This document shows, piece after piece, positions 42,758 through 51,622 of a stretch of 52,750 nucleotides of DNA. The DNA is from Gammaproteobacteria bacterium (GTDB taxonomy: Bacteria; Pseudomonadota; Gammaproteobacteria; WOZS01). A program made the position numbers and the translations under genes. Numbering within the stretch: position 1 is the first letter of the stretch; every line of letters begins with the position of its first letter. The notes below the pieces were generated by a model. The model searched no databases. It saw nothing but the letters and a program-made list of their open reading frames with translations, and had not been told where the DNA came from. The stretch is taken from positions 1 through 52,750 of the forward strand of contig WOZS01000001.1 in NCBI GenBank assembly GCA_011620135.1. Reading direction: 5' to 3'.

Positions 42758-43862
42758 TTGAGCATTGTCTTTCCGGAAACCCAGCACTTCCATGAGCGCC
42801 TCGAGGCACTCGGGAGGTCGCTTTGACCTGACAACCCAGCAGGAGCACCTCGAAGAGATCAAGGCCGAGCTCAGCGCACCCGATGTCTGGCAGAACCAGG
42901 AACGTGCCACCGCCTTGAATCAGGAGCGCGCCGCCATCGAGAAACTGATCGAGCCTGTCTTGAAAATCCGCCAGATCCTACAGGACATCGAGCAACTCCT
43001 GGAGATGGCGCCTGACGACCCGGAAGCCTCCCAGTTGGCTACCGAAGAGATGGCCGGGCTGGAGCAGCAGCTGGCCAGCGCCGAGCGCGCCAGACTCTTT
43101 ACCCAGGAACTGGATCGCAACAACTGCTTTCTCGAGATCCAGTCCGGCAGCGGTGGTACCGAGGCCCAGGACTGGGCTGCCATGCTGTTGCGCATGTATC
43201 TGCGCTGGGCCGACAACCATGACTTTGCCACCGAGCTGGTTGACGAAACCCCTGGCGAGGTTGCGGGCATCAAAGGAGCAACCGTCCATGTGATCGGTCC
43301 TTATGCCTATGGCTGGCTGCGCACCGAATCCGGGGTGCATCGCCTGGTGCGCAAGAGTCCCTTCGATTCCGGGGCACGGCGCCATACCTCCTTTGCCGCC
43401 GTCCATGTGACACCCGAGGTGGATACCAAGACCGAGATCGAGATCAACCCTGCGGACCTTCGCGTCGACGTCTATCGCGCCAGCGGTGCCGGCGGCCAGC
43501 ACGTCAACCGCACCGAGAGTGCGGTGCGCATCACCCATCTGCCATCAGGCATCGTGGTGCAATGCCAGAATGACCGCTCGCAACACAAGAACCGTGCCAC
43601 GGCCATGAACCAGCTGCGCGCCAAGCTCTTCCAGCTGGAGGAAAGCAAGCGCCAGGCGGAGGCGGCCAGTGCCGAAGCCCTGAAGCCAGACATCGGCTGG
43701 GGGCAGCAGATCCGCTCCTATGTCCTGGATCAGTCCCGCATCAAGGACCTGCGCACTGGCCTTGAGAGCGGCAACACTCAGGCTGTCCTGGATGGCGATC
43801 TCGATGCGTTCATCGAGGCCACGCTGCGGCATGGCATGGGCCAAGGGGGTAGCGGGCGATGA
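42758..43862 (+). CDS. prfB: Peptide chain release factor 2 (programmed +1 frameshift)
   Basis: Starts with TTG at 42758, seven bases after AGGAGG. The first 22 codons ([22 protein letters not shown]) end at an in-frame TGA (42824-42826); a +1 shift at CTT-TGA-C continues from 42825 as [16 protein letters not shown], giving 367 aa, the usual RF2 length. RF2 features: the stop-codon-reading SPF in [13 protein letters not shown] and the GGQ in [18 protein letters not shown]2 releases peptides at UGA and UAA, and the in-frame UGA makes its synthesis self-regulating. lysS follows 12 bases on, as in E. coli. Confidence 0.96.
42812..42827 (+). promoter_or_regulatory. prfB programmed frameshift signal
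   Basis: GGGAGG (42812-42817) acts as an internal Shine-Dalgarno, three bases before CTT (42821-42823) and the UGA stop (42824-42826) followed by C. Spacing and the CTT TGA C heptamer are identical to the E. coli signal (AGGGGG TAT CTT TGA C). Confidence 0.95.
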
Positions 43863-43874
43863 TGGCAGCCATCC

Positions 43875-45386
43875 ATGGATGAACATTCCCAGCTGCTGCA
43901 GCAGCGCGCCGCCAAGCTCCATGCCCTGCAGACCTCGGGCTGGAACTATCCAAATGACTTCAAGCCCGATGCCCAGGCAGCCAATCTCCATGCCCGTTTC
44001 GATGGGGCCGAAACCAGAGTGCTCCAGGAGCAAGCCGTGGCGGTGCGTCTTGCTGGCCGCATCATGCTCAAGCGAGTCATGGGCAAGGCGAGTTTTCTCA
44101 CCATCCAGGATGGCAGCGGCTCTTTGCAGCTCTTCTTGGACACCAAGACCATGGGGGCCGCACGCTATGAGGCCTGCAAGGGGTTGGATCTGGGGGACAT
44201 CATCGGGGTCTGCGGCACGCTCTTCAAGACACGCACCGGCGAACTCACGGTACGCGCCGAGGAACTCATCATCCTTGTCAAGACACTGCAGCCGCTTCCG
44301 GAAAAGTTCCATGGCCTGCAGGATGCCGAGCGCCGACACCGGGAGCGCCACCTGGATCTGTTGGTGAACCCCCAGACCAAGGCGGTATTCCTCATGCGCA
44401 GCAAGGCCATCAACACACTGCGTGCCCTGCTGTGGGCGCGGGACTTCCTGGAAGTGGAAACCCCCATGATGCAGCCCATCCCCGGGGGTGCTGCGGCCCG
44501 GCCCTTCATCACCCACCACAACGCCTTGGACATGACGCTTTTTCTGCGCATCGCCCCTGAGCTCTACCTCAAGCGACTGGTGGCTGGTGGCTTCGAGCGG
44601 GTCTTCGAGCTCAACCGCAATTTTCGCAATGAAGGAGTGAGCACCCGGCACAACCCCGAGTTCACCATGCTGGAGTACTATCAGGCCTATAGCGATTATC
44701 ATGACATGATGGCTCTGACAGAAACCCTGATACGCGAGACGGCAATCGCCGTCTGCGGCAGCTCCTGCTTGAGCTACCAAGGAGAGAGCCTCGATCTCGG
44801 CCAGACCTTTACCAGATTGCCACTGGAAGAAGCGCTGTGCCGCTACCTGCCCGACATCGAGGCTGCGCGCCTGCGTGATACAACCTACCTGCACGCCGTC
44901 ATGGCCAGCCAAGGTCTCGAGCCCGCCGCAGCTGCTGGAGCAGGCGAGCTCCAGCTCACACTGTTCGAGAAGTGCATCGAACATCGTTTACGCCACCCCA
45001 CCTTCATTACCGGTTACCCCATGGAGGTCTCGCCACTGGCGCGCTGCAACCAGGATGACCCGTTCCTGTGTGACCGCTTCGAGCTGTTCATCGCTGGCTA
45101 CGAGGTGGCCAACGGTTTTTCTGAGCTCAATGACCCCGAGGACCAGGCGCGGCGCTTCCACGCCCAGGCCGCTGCCCATGCCGCAGGCAAAGAAGAGGCC
45201 ATGCACTACGATGCCGACTACATCCGCGCCCTGGAGCACGGCCTGCCACCCACCGGCGGCGCTGGGGTTGGGGTGGATCGCCTGGTCATGCTGCTGGCTG
45301 ACCGCCCCTCGATCCGCGAGGTCATCCTCTTTCCCCTGCTGCGTCTCGAGGGCCACAAAACAACAGATGGCGCCACCGGGTCATGA
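43875..45386 (+). CDS. lysS: Lysine--tRNA ligase, class II
   Basis: 503 aa. An N-terminal OB-fold anticodon-binding domain (AVRLAGRIMLKRVMGKASFLTIQDGSGSLQLF) is followed by the class II core: motif 1 ARDFLEVETPMMQPIPGGAAARPF, ITHHNALDMTLFLRIAPELYLKRL, motif 2 FRNEGVSTRHNPEFTMLEYYQAY and motif 3 GAGVGVDRLVMLLADRPSIREVILFP. It charges tRNA-Lys. No strong ribosome-binding site lies before the start, suggesting translation coupled to prfB. Confidence 0.96.
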   Translation: MDEHSQLLQQRAAKLHALQTSGWNYPNDFKPDAQAANLHARFDGAETRVLQEQAVAVRLAGRIMLKRVMGKASFLTIQDGSGSLQLFLDTKTMGAARYEACKGLDLGDIIGVCGTLFKTRTGELTVRAEELIILVKTLQPLPEKFHGLQDAERRHRERHLDLLVNPQTKAVFLMRSKAINTLRALLWARDFLEVETPMMQPIPGGAAARPFITHHNALDMTLFLRIAPELYLKRLVAGGFERVFELNRNFRNEGVSTRHNPEFTMLEYYQAYSDYHDMMALTETLIRETAIAVCGSSCLSYQGESLDLGQTFTRLPLEEALCRYLPDIEAARLRDTTYLHAVMASQGLEPAAAAGAGELQLTLFEKCIEHRLRHPTFITGYPMEVSPLARCNQDDPFLCDRFELFIAGYEVANGFSELNDPEDQARRFHAQAAAHAAGKEEAMHYDADYIRALEHGLPPTGGAGVGVDRLVMLLADRPSIREVILFPLLRLEGHKTTDGATGS

Positions 45387-45459
45387 ACCACCGCGCCTGC
45401 ATGGCCCCTTGTTCAGCTTGCCGAACCACGGCGTTGCTGCCCCAGGTCGGGGAAAGCCC

Positions 45460-46083
45460 ATGAATATCCTGTTGCGCCTGCTATGGACCATGGCCCGCAG
45501 CCTGCTGGCCAAGCGCATCCCTTACCTCACACCCAACACCATCGCGCTGCGGGTCTTGCCCAATGACTGCGACCCCAACTGGCATCTCACCAACGCCCGC
45601 TACCTGTCGTTTTGTGATGTGGCCATGGCCGCCCTGGTGATTCGCACCCATTTCTGGTGGCGCGCCTTGCGCAATCGCTGGCGTGGTGTGATCGGTGCTT
45701 CGCAGATCTTCTATCTCCGCGAGATCAAGCCCCTGTCCCACTGCACCATCACCAGCACCGTCCTGGGTTGGGACATGGTCTATTTCTATGTGGAGCACCG
45801 CTTCTTTGTAAAAGACCAGCTCCATACGGTGGTCTGGAGCCGCCTGGCCCTGCTCCACATGGGCCAGGTACTGCCCGCACCCCAGGCGGTGCGCTGCCTG
45901 GGTGCTGATCGTTCCTCGCCACCCCTGCCCGATACACTGCTGCAATGGCGCGACAGCCTGCAAGGTGCCATCGACCAGTTCCGGGGGTATGGCGTGCCGG
46001 CAGCGCCAGGAGCCGATACGCCTTCACAAGACAGGGTTGTCATGGGTACCATGGAAGAAACAACCCGGGGTCGAGGGAATTGA
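45460..46083 (+). CDS. Hot-dog-fold thioesterase family protein
   Basis: 207 aa from the ATG at 45460, behind GGGGAAAG. The 4-hydroxybenzoyl-CoA thioesterase-like pattern is seen in VLPNDCDPNWHLTNARYLSFCDVAMAALVIRT (Asp/Asn-containing helix) and YLREIKPLSHCTITSTVLGWDMVYFYVEHRFFVKDQL. The N-terminus is hydrophobic and basic (MNILLRLLWTMARSLLAKRIPYL), which could be a membrane-associated helix. It would hydrolyse acyl-CoA or related thioesters; the substrate is unknown. It lies 74 bases after lysS. Confidence 0.75.
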   Translation: MNILLRLLWTMARSLLAKRIPYLTPNTIALRVLPNDCDPNWHLTNARYLSFCDVAMAALVIRTHFWWRALRNRWRGVIGASQIFYLREIKPLSHCTITSTVLGWDMVYFYVEHRFFVKDQLHTVVWSRLALLHMGQVLPAPQAVRCLGADRSSPPLPDTLLQWRDSLQGAIDQFRGYGVPAAPGADTPSQDRVVMGTMEETTRGRGN

Positions 46084-46096
46084 GGAAGTTGATGTG

Positions 46097-46414
46097 ATGT
46101 TCATTGCCATGAACCGTTTTCGTATCGTGCGCGGCCAGGAAGACACCTTTGTTGACATCTGGAAAAACCGTGACAGCCATCTGCAAGGGGTTCCCGGGTT
46201 CAGGGTCTTTCATCTCCTGCGTGGCCCCAGCACGGAGGAACATACCCTGTTTGCCTCCCATGCGGTGTGGGAAAGCGAACAGGCCTTTGTCAACTGGACA
46301 CACTCCGAGGCCTTTCGCAAGGCCCATGCCACAGCCGGGGGGGCCAAGGCCATCTACCTGGGACCACCCCATTTCGAGGGTTTCGAGGTGGTGCTGGGCG
46401 GCGATACGGCATGA
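46097..46414 (+). CDS. Antibiotic biosynthesis monooxygenase (ABM)-fold small protein
   Basis: 105 aa from the ATG at 46097, eight bases after AGGAAG. It shows the dimeric ferredoxin-like ABM pattern: MFIAMNRFRIVRGQEDTFVDIWKNRDSHLQGVPGFRVFHLL, then FASHAVWESEQAFVNWTHSEAFRKAHA. This matches the HmoA/IsdG-like superfamily, whose members include haem-degrading enzymes and quinol monooxygenases. The Asn and His haem ligands of IsdG cannot be assigned with confidence. It is 13 bases after the thioesterase gene, so the pair is probably cotranscribed. Confidence 0.75.
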   Translation: MFIAMNRFRIVRGQEDTFVDIWKNRDSHLQGVPGFRVFHLLRGPSTEEHTLFASHAVWESEQAFVNWTHSEAFRKAHATAGGAKAIYLGPPHFEGFEVVLGGDTA

Positions 46415-46523
46415 TACCATCTTGCCCCGGCAGGGCATGGCCCGAACCAGCCCGGGGTCTGCCGTGCGCTTTCCTTGCATGTACTGGCCCTGAGCACCGC
46501 ACAGCACACAGCGCTCAACGCCA

Positions 46524-47933
46524 ATGAACATCTGGCAGCGCGCAGCCCCCTGGTGGCGCACCAAACCCATCAATCTGGATGACCATCACCACCTGCATCG
46601 CGTGCTGTCGGCCTTCGACCTGACCTTCCTGGGCATGGGGGCCATCATTGGCGCCGGTATTTTCGTGATCACCGGCACAGCTGCTGCCATCGCCGGACCG
46701 GGTGTGGCCCTGTCCTTTGTGCTCGCTGGCCTGGCCTGCTTCTTCTCGGCCCTGGTCTATGCGGAACTCACCGCCATGATCCCCAGTTCCGGCAGTGCCT
46801 ATACCTACACCTACATGGCCATCGGCGAGATCATGGCCTGGATCATCGGCTGGGCGCTGGTGCTGGAATACGGCATCTCGGTGGCTGTGGTGGCCATTGG
46901 CTGGTCGGGTTATTTGGGGCGCCTTGTCAGCAGCATCGGGCTTGCGCTCCCCCACTGGCTCCATGGCGGACAGGTCAATGTATTGGCTGGCCTGTCCGTG
47001 CTTGCGGTCAGCATGATCCTGTCACGGGGCGTGCATGAAACCAGACGGGCCAACAATCTCATCGTCTGGCTCAAACTGGCGGTCATCCTCCTGTTCTTGT
47101 TGCTGGCCATGCCACACGTGAAACTCGAGCTGTGGCAACCCTTTCTGCCTCACGGTTTTCCTGGGGTCACAGCCGGGGCGGCCTCTGTGTTCTTCGCCTA
47201 TATCGGCTTCGATGCGGTGGCTACCGCCGCCGAAGAAACCCGCAACCCAGGACGTGACCTGCCACGAGGCATCCTGTTTTCATTGCTGCTGTGCACGGGG
47301 ATCTACATCATTGTATCGCTGACGCTCACCGGGATCGTGCCGTTTCACATGCTGAATGTGCCGGATCCCGTGAGTTTTGGCCTGTCGTATCTTGGCATGC
47401 GCGCCGGGGCGGCCATCGTGGCCACAGGCGCCCTCTTCGGGCTTACCTCGGTGATGATGGTGATGATGTATGGCCAGTCGCGCATCTTCTTTGCCATGGC
47501 CCGGGATGGGTTGCTGCCAGGCTTTTTTGCCAGGATTCATCCCCACTTCCGGGTGCCATCGCAGGCAACCCTGGCTACAGGCTTTGTTATTGCTCTGGTT
47601 GCCACCTTCTTTCCCATAGACCTGGTGCACAAGCTGGTCAATGTGGGTACTCTCTCGGCCTTCGCGCTGGTCTCCGTGGCGGTGATCGTGCTGCGCGCGC
47701 GCCGCCCGGAGCTGGATCGCCCATTCAGGGTGCCGGCAATGCCCTATGTCCCCATCCTGGCCATCCTCATGTGCCTGTGGCTGATCATCCGCCTGGGCTG
47801 GACCACCATTGCGGTATTTCTGGCCTGGATGGCGGCGGGCTTTTTGATTTATGTCTTCTACGCCAGACACCACAGTGTCCTGGCGCGCAACGCCTCCTCG
47901 CCAACCCCCGCCACTGTCGACAGCGATGCCTAG
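46524..47933 (+). CDS. APC-family amino acid permease
   Basis: 469 aa with about twelve membrane helices, of typical length. The APC signature is at the start: HRVLSAFDLTFLGMGAIIGAGIFVITGTAAAIAGPG, followed by YAELTAMIPSSGSAYTYTYMAIGEIMAWIIGW, FFAYIGFDAVATAAEETRNPGRDLPRGI and GQSRIFFAMARDGLLPGFFARIHPHFRVP. The pattern is that of cationic or broad-range amino acid transporters (YfnA/CAT-like). Transport is likely driven by the proton gradient. No ribosome-binding site is evident before the ATG. It is about 110 bases past the ABM gene. Confidence 0.9.
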   Translation: MNIWQRAAPWWRTKPINLDDHHHLHRVLSAFDLTFLGMGAIIGAGIFVITGTAAAIAGPGVALSFVLAGLACFFSALVYAELTAMIPSSGSAYTYTYMAIGEIMAWIIGWALVLEYGISVAVVAIGWSGYLGRLVSSIGLALPHWLHGGQVNVLAGLSVLAVSMILSRGVHETRRANNLIVWLKLAVILLFLLLAMPHVKLELWQPFLPHGFPGVTAGAASVFFAYIGFDAVATAAEETRNPGRDLPRGILFSLLLCTGIYIIVSLTLTGIVPFHMLNVPDPVSFGLSYLGMRAGAAIVATGALFGLTSVMMVMMYGQSRIFFAMARDGLLPGFFARIHPHFRVPSQATLATGFVIALVATFFPIDLVHKLVNVGTLSAFALVSVAVIVLRARRPELDRPFRVPAMPYVPILAILMCLWLIIRLGWTTIAVFLAWMAAGFLIYVFYARHHSVLARNASSPTPATVDSDA

Positions 47934-48003
47934 CCAAATATCTCATAGAACACCAGGCATTTCTCCAGCTCCCTTTTCTCCATCGGCCTTTCTTGCCAGT
48001 CCC

Positions 48004-48031
48004 TTGCACCCACAACCAGGACGTCTATACA
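48004..48031 (+). promoter_or_regulatory. Possible promoter of the second catabolic group
   Basis: TTGCAC (48004-48009), 16 bases, TATACA (48026-48031), then an AT-rich TATACATAATG stretch. It lies 60-90 bases before the acyl-CoA dehydrogenase start. Confidence 0.4.
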
Positions 48032-48093
48032 TATACATAATGCAAGAACGAGCTGCTTGCGGGTCTTGGGCCGCGTAATGTGGAGCAGAGAGC

Positions 48094-49347
48094 ATGGATT
48101 TCGATGACACCCAGGAAGAAGCTGCCTTTCGCAGGGAGGCTCGTGACTGGCTGAGCGCCCATCTGGCGCCACGTCCTCCTGCCCGGATGGACTCCTATTT
48201 CCTGCGTCGACCCATTGCCGCCGCCGAGCTACAGGCCTCAAGGGCATATCAGGCCATCAAGGCGGCAAGTGGTTATGCCGCCATCACCTGGCCCCGTGAG
48301 TATGGGGGCTATGGTGGTTCATTGATGCAGCAGGTCATCTGGAACCAGGAAGAAGATCGTTTCCTGGCACCCGTCAATGTGTTTCATCTGGGTATCGGGC
48401 TTGCCGGACCGACCATCATGGCGCATGGTACCGAGACACAAAAAAAACGGTTCCTTCCCCGGATTCCCACAGCCGAGATCATTTTCTGCCAGTTGTTCTC
48501 GGAACCCGCGGCTGGTTCGGATCTGGCAGGGCTGCGTACCCGCTCGGTGCGTGCAGGAGACAAATGGATCATCAATGGCCAGAAGGTCTGGAACTCGCTG
48601 GCTCATCTGGCCGACTGGGGCATCCTGGTGACACGCTCCGACCCCCACATGCCCAAGCACAAGGGACTCACCTACTTCATCGTGGACATGCACAGCCCTG
48701 GTGTGGAAGTGCGCCCCATCAAGCAGATTACAGGTGGCGCCACCTTCAATGAGGTCTTTCTCACCGATGTGGTCATCCCCGATGAAAACCGCCTCGGTGC
48801 TGTGGGCGAGGGTTGGCGGGTGGCCCTCACCACCTTGATGAACGAGCGCATGCTCCTGGGTGCTGGCCGCCAGCCTGGACCGGGCACCGCAGCCATCCTG
48901 GACCTGGCGGCACGCTGCATGACCCAGGGCCAGCCGGCCATCGAAAACAGCGCCGTACGCCAGGAGCTGGCCGATCTGATCACTCAGCAGGAAGCCCTGC
49001 GCTTCACAGGCTATCGTGCCTTGACCGCCCTCTCCCAGGGGCGTCCCCCGGGACCCGAGGGATCCATTGGCAAGCTGGCCGCAGCCCAGCTCATGCAGCA
49101 CATCGGCAGCATGGCCATGGGGCTGCAGGGAGCATCGGGAGCCGTCATGGGCGCCCAGTCCATAGACGAGGGCCTGTGGCAGGAAATGTTCCTGGCCTCG
49201 GCGGGGACGCGCATCGCAGGGGGCACCGACGAGATCCAGCGCAATATTATCGGCGAACGCCTGCTGGGCCTGCCCGCCGACATACGCCTCGACAAGGAGC
49301 GGCCCTTCAGCGAGATCCCCACCAGCACGCGGGCCGCAGCAGGCTAG
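48094..49347 (+). CDS. Acyl-CoA dehydrogenase
   Basis: 417 aa, a close paralogue of the 419-aa dehydrogenase of the first catabolic operon: the same MDFxDxxEEAAFRxEAR start, CQLFSEPAAGSDLAGLRT, WIINGQKVWNSLAH, KHKGLTYFIVDMHSPGVEVRPIKQITGGATFNEVF and GGTDEIQRNIIGERLLGLP. A helix-G glutamate is present (Glu251, MNERMLLGAG), as in the isovaleryl-CoA dehydrogenase type. It should form an alpha,beta-double bond on an acyl-CoA with FAD. No partner subunit is next to it. A 28-bp copy of its own 3' coding sequence occurs just past the stop. Confidence 0.9.
   Translation: MDFDDTQEEAAFRREARDWLSAHLAPRPPARMDSYFLRRPIAAAELQASRAYQAIKAASGYAAITWPREYGGYGGSLMQQVIWNQEEDRFLAPVNVFHLGIGLAGPTIMAHGTETQKKRFLPRIPTAEIIFCQLFSEPAAGSDLAGLRTRSVRAGDKWIINGQKVWNSLAHLADWGILVTRSDPHMPKHKGLTYFIVDMHSPGVEVRPIKQITGGATFNEVFLTDVVIPDENRLGAVGEGWRVALTTLMNERMLLGAGRQPGPGTAAILDLAARCMTQGQPAIENSAVRQELADLITQQEALRFTGYRALTALSQGRPPGPEGSIGKLAAAQLMQHIGSMAMGLQGASGAVMGAQSIDEGLWQEMFLASAGTRIAGGTDEIQRNIIGERLLGLPADIRLDKERPFSEIPTSTRAAAG
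49251..49278 (+). repeat. 28-bp direct repeat, copy 1 (inside the dehydrogenase gene)
   Basis: Encodes GERLLGLPA near the dehydrogenase C-terminus. An identical 28-base copy lies at 49352-49379, 101 bases downstream and beyond the stop codon. Confidence 0.95.
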
Positions 49348-49351
49348 GCAG

Positions 49352-49379
49352 CGGCGAACGCCTGCTGGGCCTGCCCGCC
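49352..49379 (+). repeat. 28-bp direct repeat, copy 2 (after the dehydrogenase stop)
   Basis: Exact copy of 49251-49278 starting four bases after the TAG. Read in one frame it still spells GERLLGLPA, so it is a fragment of dehydrogenase 3' coding sequence left outside the gene. Confidence 0.95.
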
Positions 49380-49395
49380 AACCTGGCCCGCCAAT

Positions 49396-49794
49396 CTAGC
49401 GCTGAGAGGTCACAGCCGGATCCGAGACCGGCATGCGCCTTAGGAATAGCCACGCCACGAGCGCCGAGCCAAGCTCGAAAAGCAACGCCCCTGCCGTATA
49501 CAGCGACAGGTGCATGTGGAACAGCGTGGCCAGCAGGCGACCGCTGCCCATGCCACCACACAACAACACAAGACTCCACAGCGCCCAGCGTGACCTAGGA
49601 GCGCTTTGCCAACCCAGAAAGGCAATGACGCCGATGGCGGCCTCGAGCCCACCATACATGGCCGAGAGTTCCACCAGGCCGCTGACGGACAGCGCCTGGA
49701 TACCGGCAACCTGTATCAACATGGAAGGATACAGCAGGCACAGGATGCCATAGCCAAACCAGCCCAATGCTTCAAGAATCAAAAAGATCTGCAT
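49396..49794 (-). CDS. Small integral membrane protein (DUF4345-like)
   Basis: 132 aa from the ATG at 49794, which has GGGGGG upstream. Four membrane helices are predicted (LILEALGWFGYGILCLLYPSML, AMYGGLEAAIGVIAFLGW, ALWSLVLLCGGMGSGRLLATL, YTAGALLFELGSALVAWLFL). YPSMLIQVAGI, SAMYGG and GMGSGRL recall the DUF4345 family of unknown function. It lies on the strand opposite to its catabolic neighbours, between the dehydrogenase and the hydratase genes. Confidence 0.65.
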   Translation of the reverse strand: MQIFLILEALGWFGYGILCLLYPSMLIQVAGIQALSVSGLVELSAMYGGLEAAIGVIAFLGWQSAPRSRWALWSLVLLCGGMGSGRLLATLFHMHLSLYTAGALLFELGSALVAWLFLRRMPVSDPAVTSQR

Positions 49795-49921
49795 AGTACC
49801 CCCCATCTTGCCACACCACGCTGTTCCGCCGGAATCTGCCCGATTGCCCAACACAGGCTGCTGCCAGATGCTTTTTTCTTGATATGTATCACCTGAATCC
49901 TTGAATCACTTGACCTCGCTC

Positions 49922-49949
49922 TTGCCAGACTTTCAATACAAACTATAGT
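49922..49949 (+). promoter_or_regulatory. Probable promoter of the hydratase-SDR-ligase operon
   Basis: TTGCCA (49922-49927), 16 bases, TATAGT (49944-49949). The -10 box lies in the 10-bp palindrome AACTATAGTT (49941-49950), and a CTGAT...ATCAG inverted repeat (49955-49975) follows, so a repressor site over the start is plausible. Confidence 0.5.
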
Positions 49950-50043
49950 TAAAACTGATCGATGAGATCAATCAGCCGCAGGGGTCACAGTTCCTGCCGC
50001 CATGGAACGTTGTCAAAGCCTATGTAGTGCTTAAGGAGCGGGC

Positions 50044-50826
50044 ATGGAATACAGCGACATCATCTTCGAAAAGAAGGGCGACGGCTCGGTCTGGTTGTGG
50101 ATCAACCGACCCAAGACCCACAACGCCTTTCGCGGTCCCACGCTGGAGCAACTCATCGATGCCTACCAGCGCATCAAGGAAGACCGGGAGATCGGCGTGG
50201 TGGTCCTGAGCGGCGTGGGCGAGAAGGCCTTTTGTTCCGGAGGAGATGTCTCATGGGAAGCGCAGGGCGGCCTGGCCGATGCGGGCAGGCTGGTGCTGGG
50301 CCTATACGACGCCATGCGCGACTGCCTCAAGCCCACCATCGCCCGGGTCAATGGCTACGCCATCGGCGGCGGCAACCACTTGGCATACATGTGCGACTTC
50401 ACCATCGCCTCGGACAACGCCATCTTCGGCCAGAATGGTCCTCGGGTGGGCAGTCCAGCCAGCGGCTATATCGTCAATTATGCGGCACGTATTCTGGGCC
50501 ACAAGCGCGCCCGGGAGATGTGGCTGTTGTGTCGCCGCATCCCAGCCCAGCAGGCGCTGGCCTGGGGGCTGTGCAACGCAGTGGTGGCCGCGGAAAAACT
50601 GGACCAAGAGGTCCAGCGCTGGGTGGATGAGATCATGGCGCTCTGTCCCACTGCCCTGAAAACAGTCAAGGCCTCCTTCGATGATGAATACCGGGAACTG
50701 CGTGTCTTCTTCAGAGATTATCTCGCCGAGTTCAATCCGAACTTCCTGGGTAGTCCCGAGCAGCTGGAAGGAGCCAATGCCTTTCTTGAGAAACGGTCGG
50801 CCAATTACCGCAAGTTTCCCCGCTAG
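50044..50826 (+). CDS. Enoyl-CoA hydratase/isomerase family protein, BadI/MenB-like
   Basis: 260 aa, start at 50044 after AAGGAG. Crotonase fold with NRPKTHNAFRGPTLEQLIDAY, VLSGVGEKAFCSGGDVS (oxyanion hole), NGYAIGGGNHLAYMCDFTIAS, FGQNGPRVGSPASGY and a C-terminal LEKRSANYRKFPR. NAFRG, AFCSGGD, GYAIGGGN and the xNGPRVGS-x2-GY stretch are closer to 2-ketocyclohexanecarboxyl-CoA hydrolase (BadI) and naphthoate synthase (MenB) than to plain enoyl-CoA hydratases. BadI-like enzymes open a ring by retro-Dieckmann hydrolysis, as does EchA20 in steroid ring degradation. Function as a ring-opening hydrolase is an inference. Confidence 0.85.
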   Translation: MEYSDIIFEKKGDGSVWLWINRPKTHNAFRGPTLEQLIDAYQRIKEDREIGVVVLSGVGEKAFCSGGDVSWEAQGGLADAGRLVLGLYDAMRDCLKPTIARVNGYAIGGGNHLAYMCDFTIASDNAIFGQNGPRVGSPASGYIVNYAARILGHKRAREMWLLCRRIPAQQALAWGLCNAVVAAEKLDQEVQRWVDEIMALCPTALKTVKASFDDEYRELRVFFRDYLAEFNPNFLGSPEQLEGANAFLEKRSANYRKFPR

Positions 50827-50864
50827 GTCAGCGGTAACGGTTAGGGCTATGGGAGGACGGAACA

Positions 50865-51614
50865 ATGCGCTTTAAGGGCAAGGTGGCGCTGGTTACCGCC
50901 GCAGCCGGGGCCGGCATTGGCCACGCCATCGCCCAGCTGCTGGGTGAAGAAGGCGCCAAGCTGGTGATCTGCGACGTGCATCAGCGGCGCATCCAGGAAA
51001 CCGTGACAGCCTTCGAGGCCAGGGGCATCAGGGCCATCGGCGTGTTGTGTGACGTGAGTCAGGCCGATCAGGTGGCGGCCATGAAAGAGCAGGCCATGCA
51101 GGCCTATGGCCGCATCGACTATCTGGTCAATAACGCTGGACGCGAGATCATCGCCCCCATCGCCCAGTACAAGGAAGAGGACTGGGACATGGTGCTGGGT
51201 ATCTGCCTCAAGGGCGCCTTTCTGTGTACCCGGGCGGTGCTGCCCATCATGATGGAGCAGCAAGGTGGCGCCATCGTCAACATCTCGTCTGCGGCCTGCT
51301 ATATGGGCAGCCCCGGCGAGGCCGCCTATTGCGCCGCCAAGGCGGGTGTCAATGCACTGACCCGGGTCACCGCTGCAGAAGGCGCCCCCCATGTGCGCGC
51401 CAACGCCATTGCGCCAGGCTATGTGCCCAACTCCTTCCTGAATCGCATCTATCCCCAGGAGGCGCTGGACCACATGGCCGGCATGAGCGTGCTCAAGCGC
51501 GGCGCCAGGCCGCAGGAGATGGCCCAGATCGCTGCCTTTTTGCTTTCCGATGCAGCAAGCTTCGTCACAGGAACCGTCACCAATGGCACAGCCGGCATGA
51601 TGTGGACCGGCTAG
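50865..51614 (+). CDS. Short-chain dehydrogenase/reductase (SDR)
   Basis: 249 aa, start after GGGAGGA. Classical SDR: the nucleotide-binding VTAAAGAGIGHAIAQLL (first Gly of TGxxxGIG replaced by Ala), CDVSQ, YLVNNAGREIIAPI, the catalytic Ser in IVNISSAACYM and the YCAAK tyrosine/lysine, then NAIAPGYVPNSFL. The Asp at the end of strand 2 (VICDVHQRR) suggests NAD(H). It probably oxidises a hydroxyacyl-CoA or ring hydroxyl between the hydratase and the ligase steps. It is 38 bases after the hydratase gene and shares its operon. Confidence 0.9.
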   Translation: MRFKGKVALVTAAAGAGIGHAIAQLLGEEGAKLVICDVHQRRIQETVTAFEARGIRAIGVLCDVSQADQVAAMKEQAMQAYGRIDYLVNNAGREIIAPIAQYKEEDWDMVLGICLKGAFLCTRAVLPIMMEQQGGAIVNISSAACYMGSPGEAAYCAAKAGVNALTRVTAAEGAPHVRANAIAPGYVPNSFLNRIYPQEALDHMAGMSVLKRGARPQEMAQIAAFLLSDAASFVTGTVTNGTAGMMWTG

Positions 51615-51622
51615 GAGGCAGC

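Noticed and set aside
42765-42826. prfB starting in the same frame as its body from near 42765
   Set aside because: It gives an unconserved N-terminus and ignores the TTG with its strong ribosome-binding site and the CTT-TGA-C frameshift signal.
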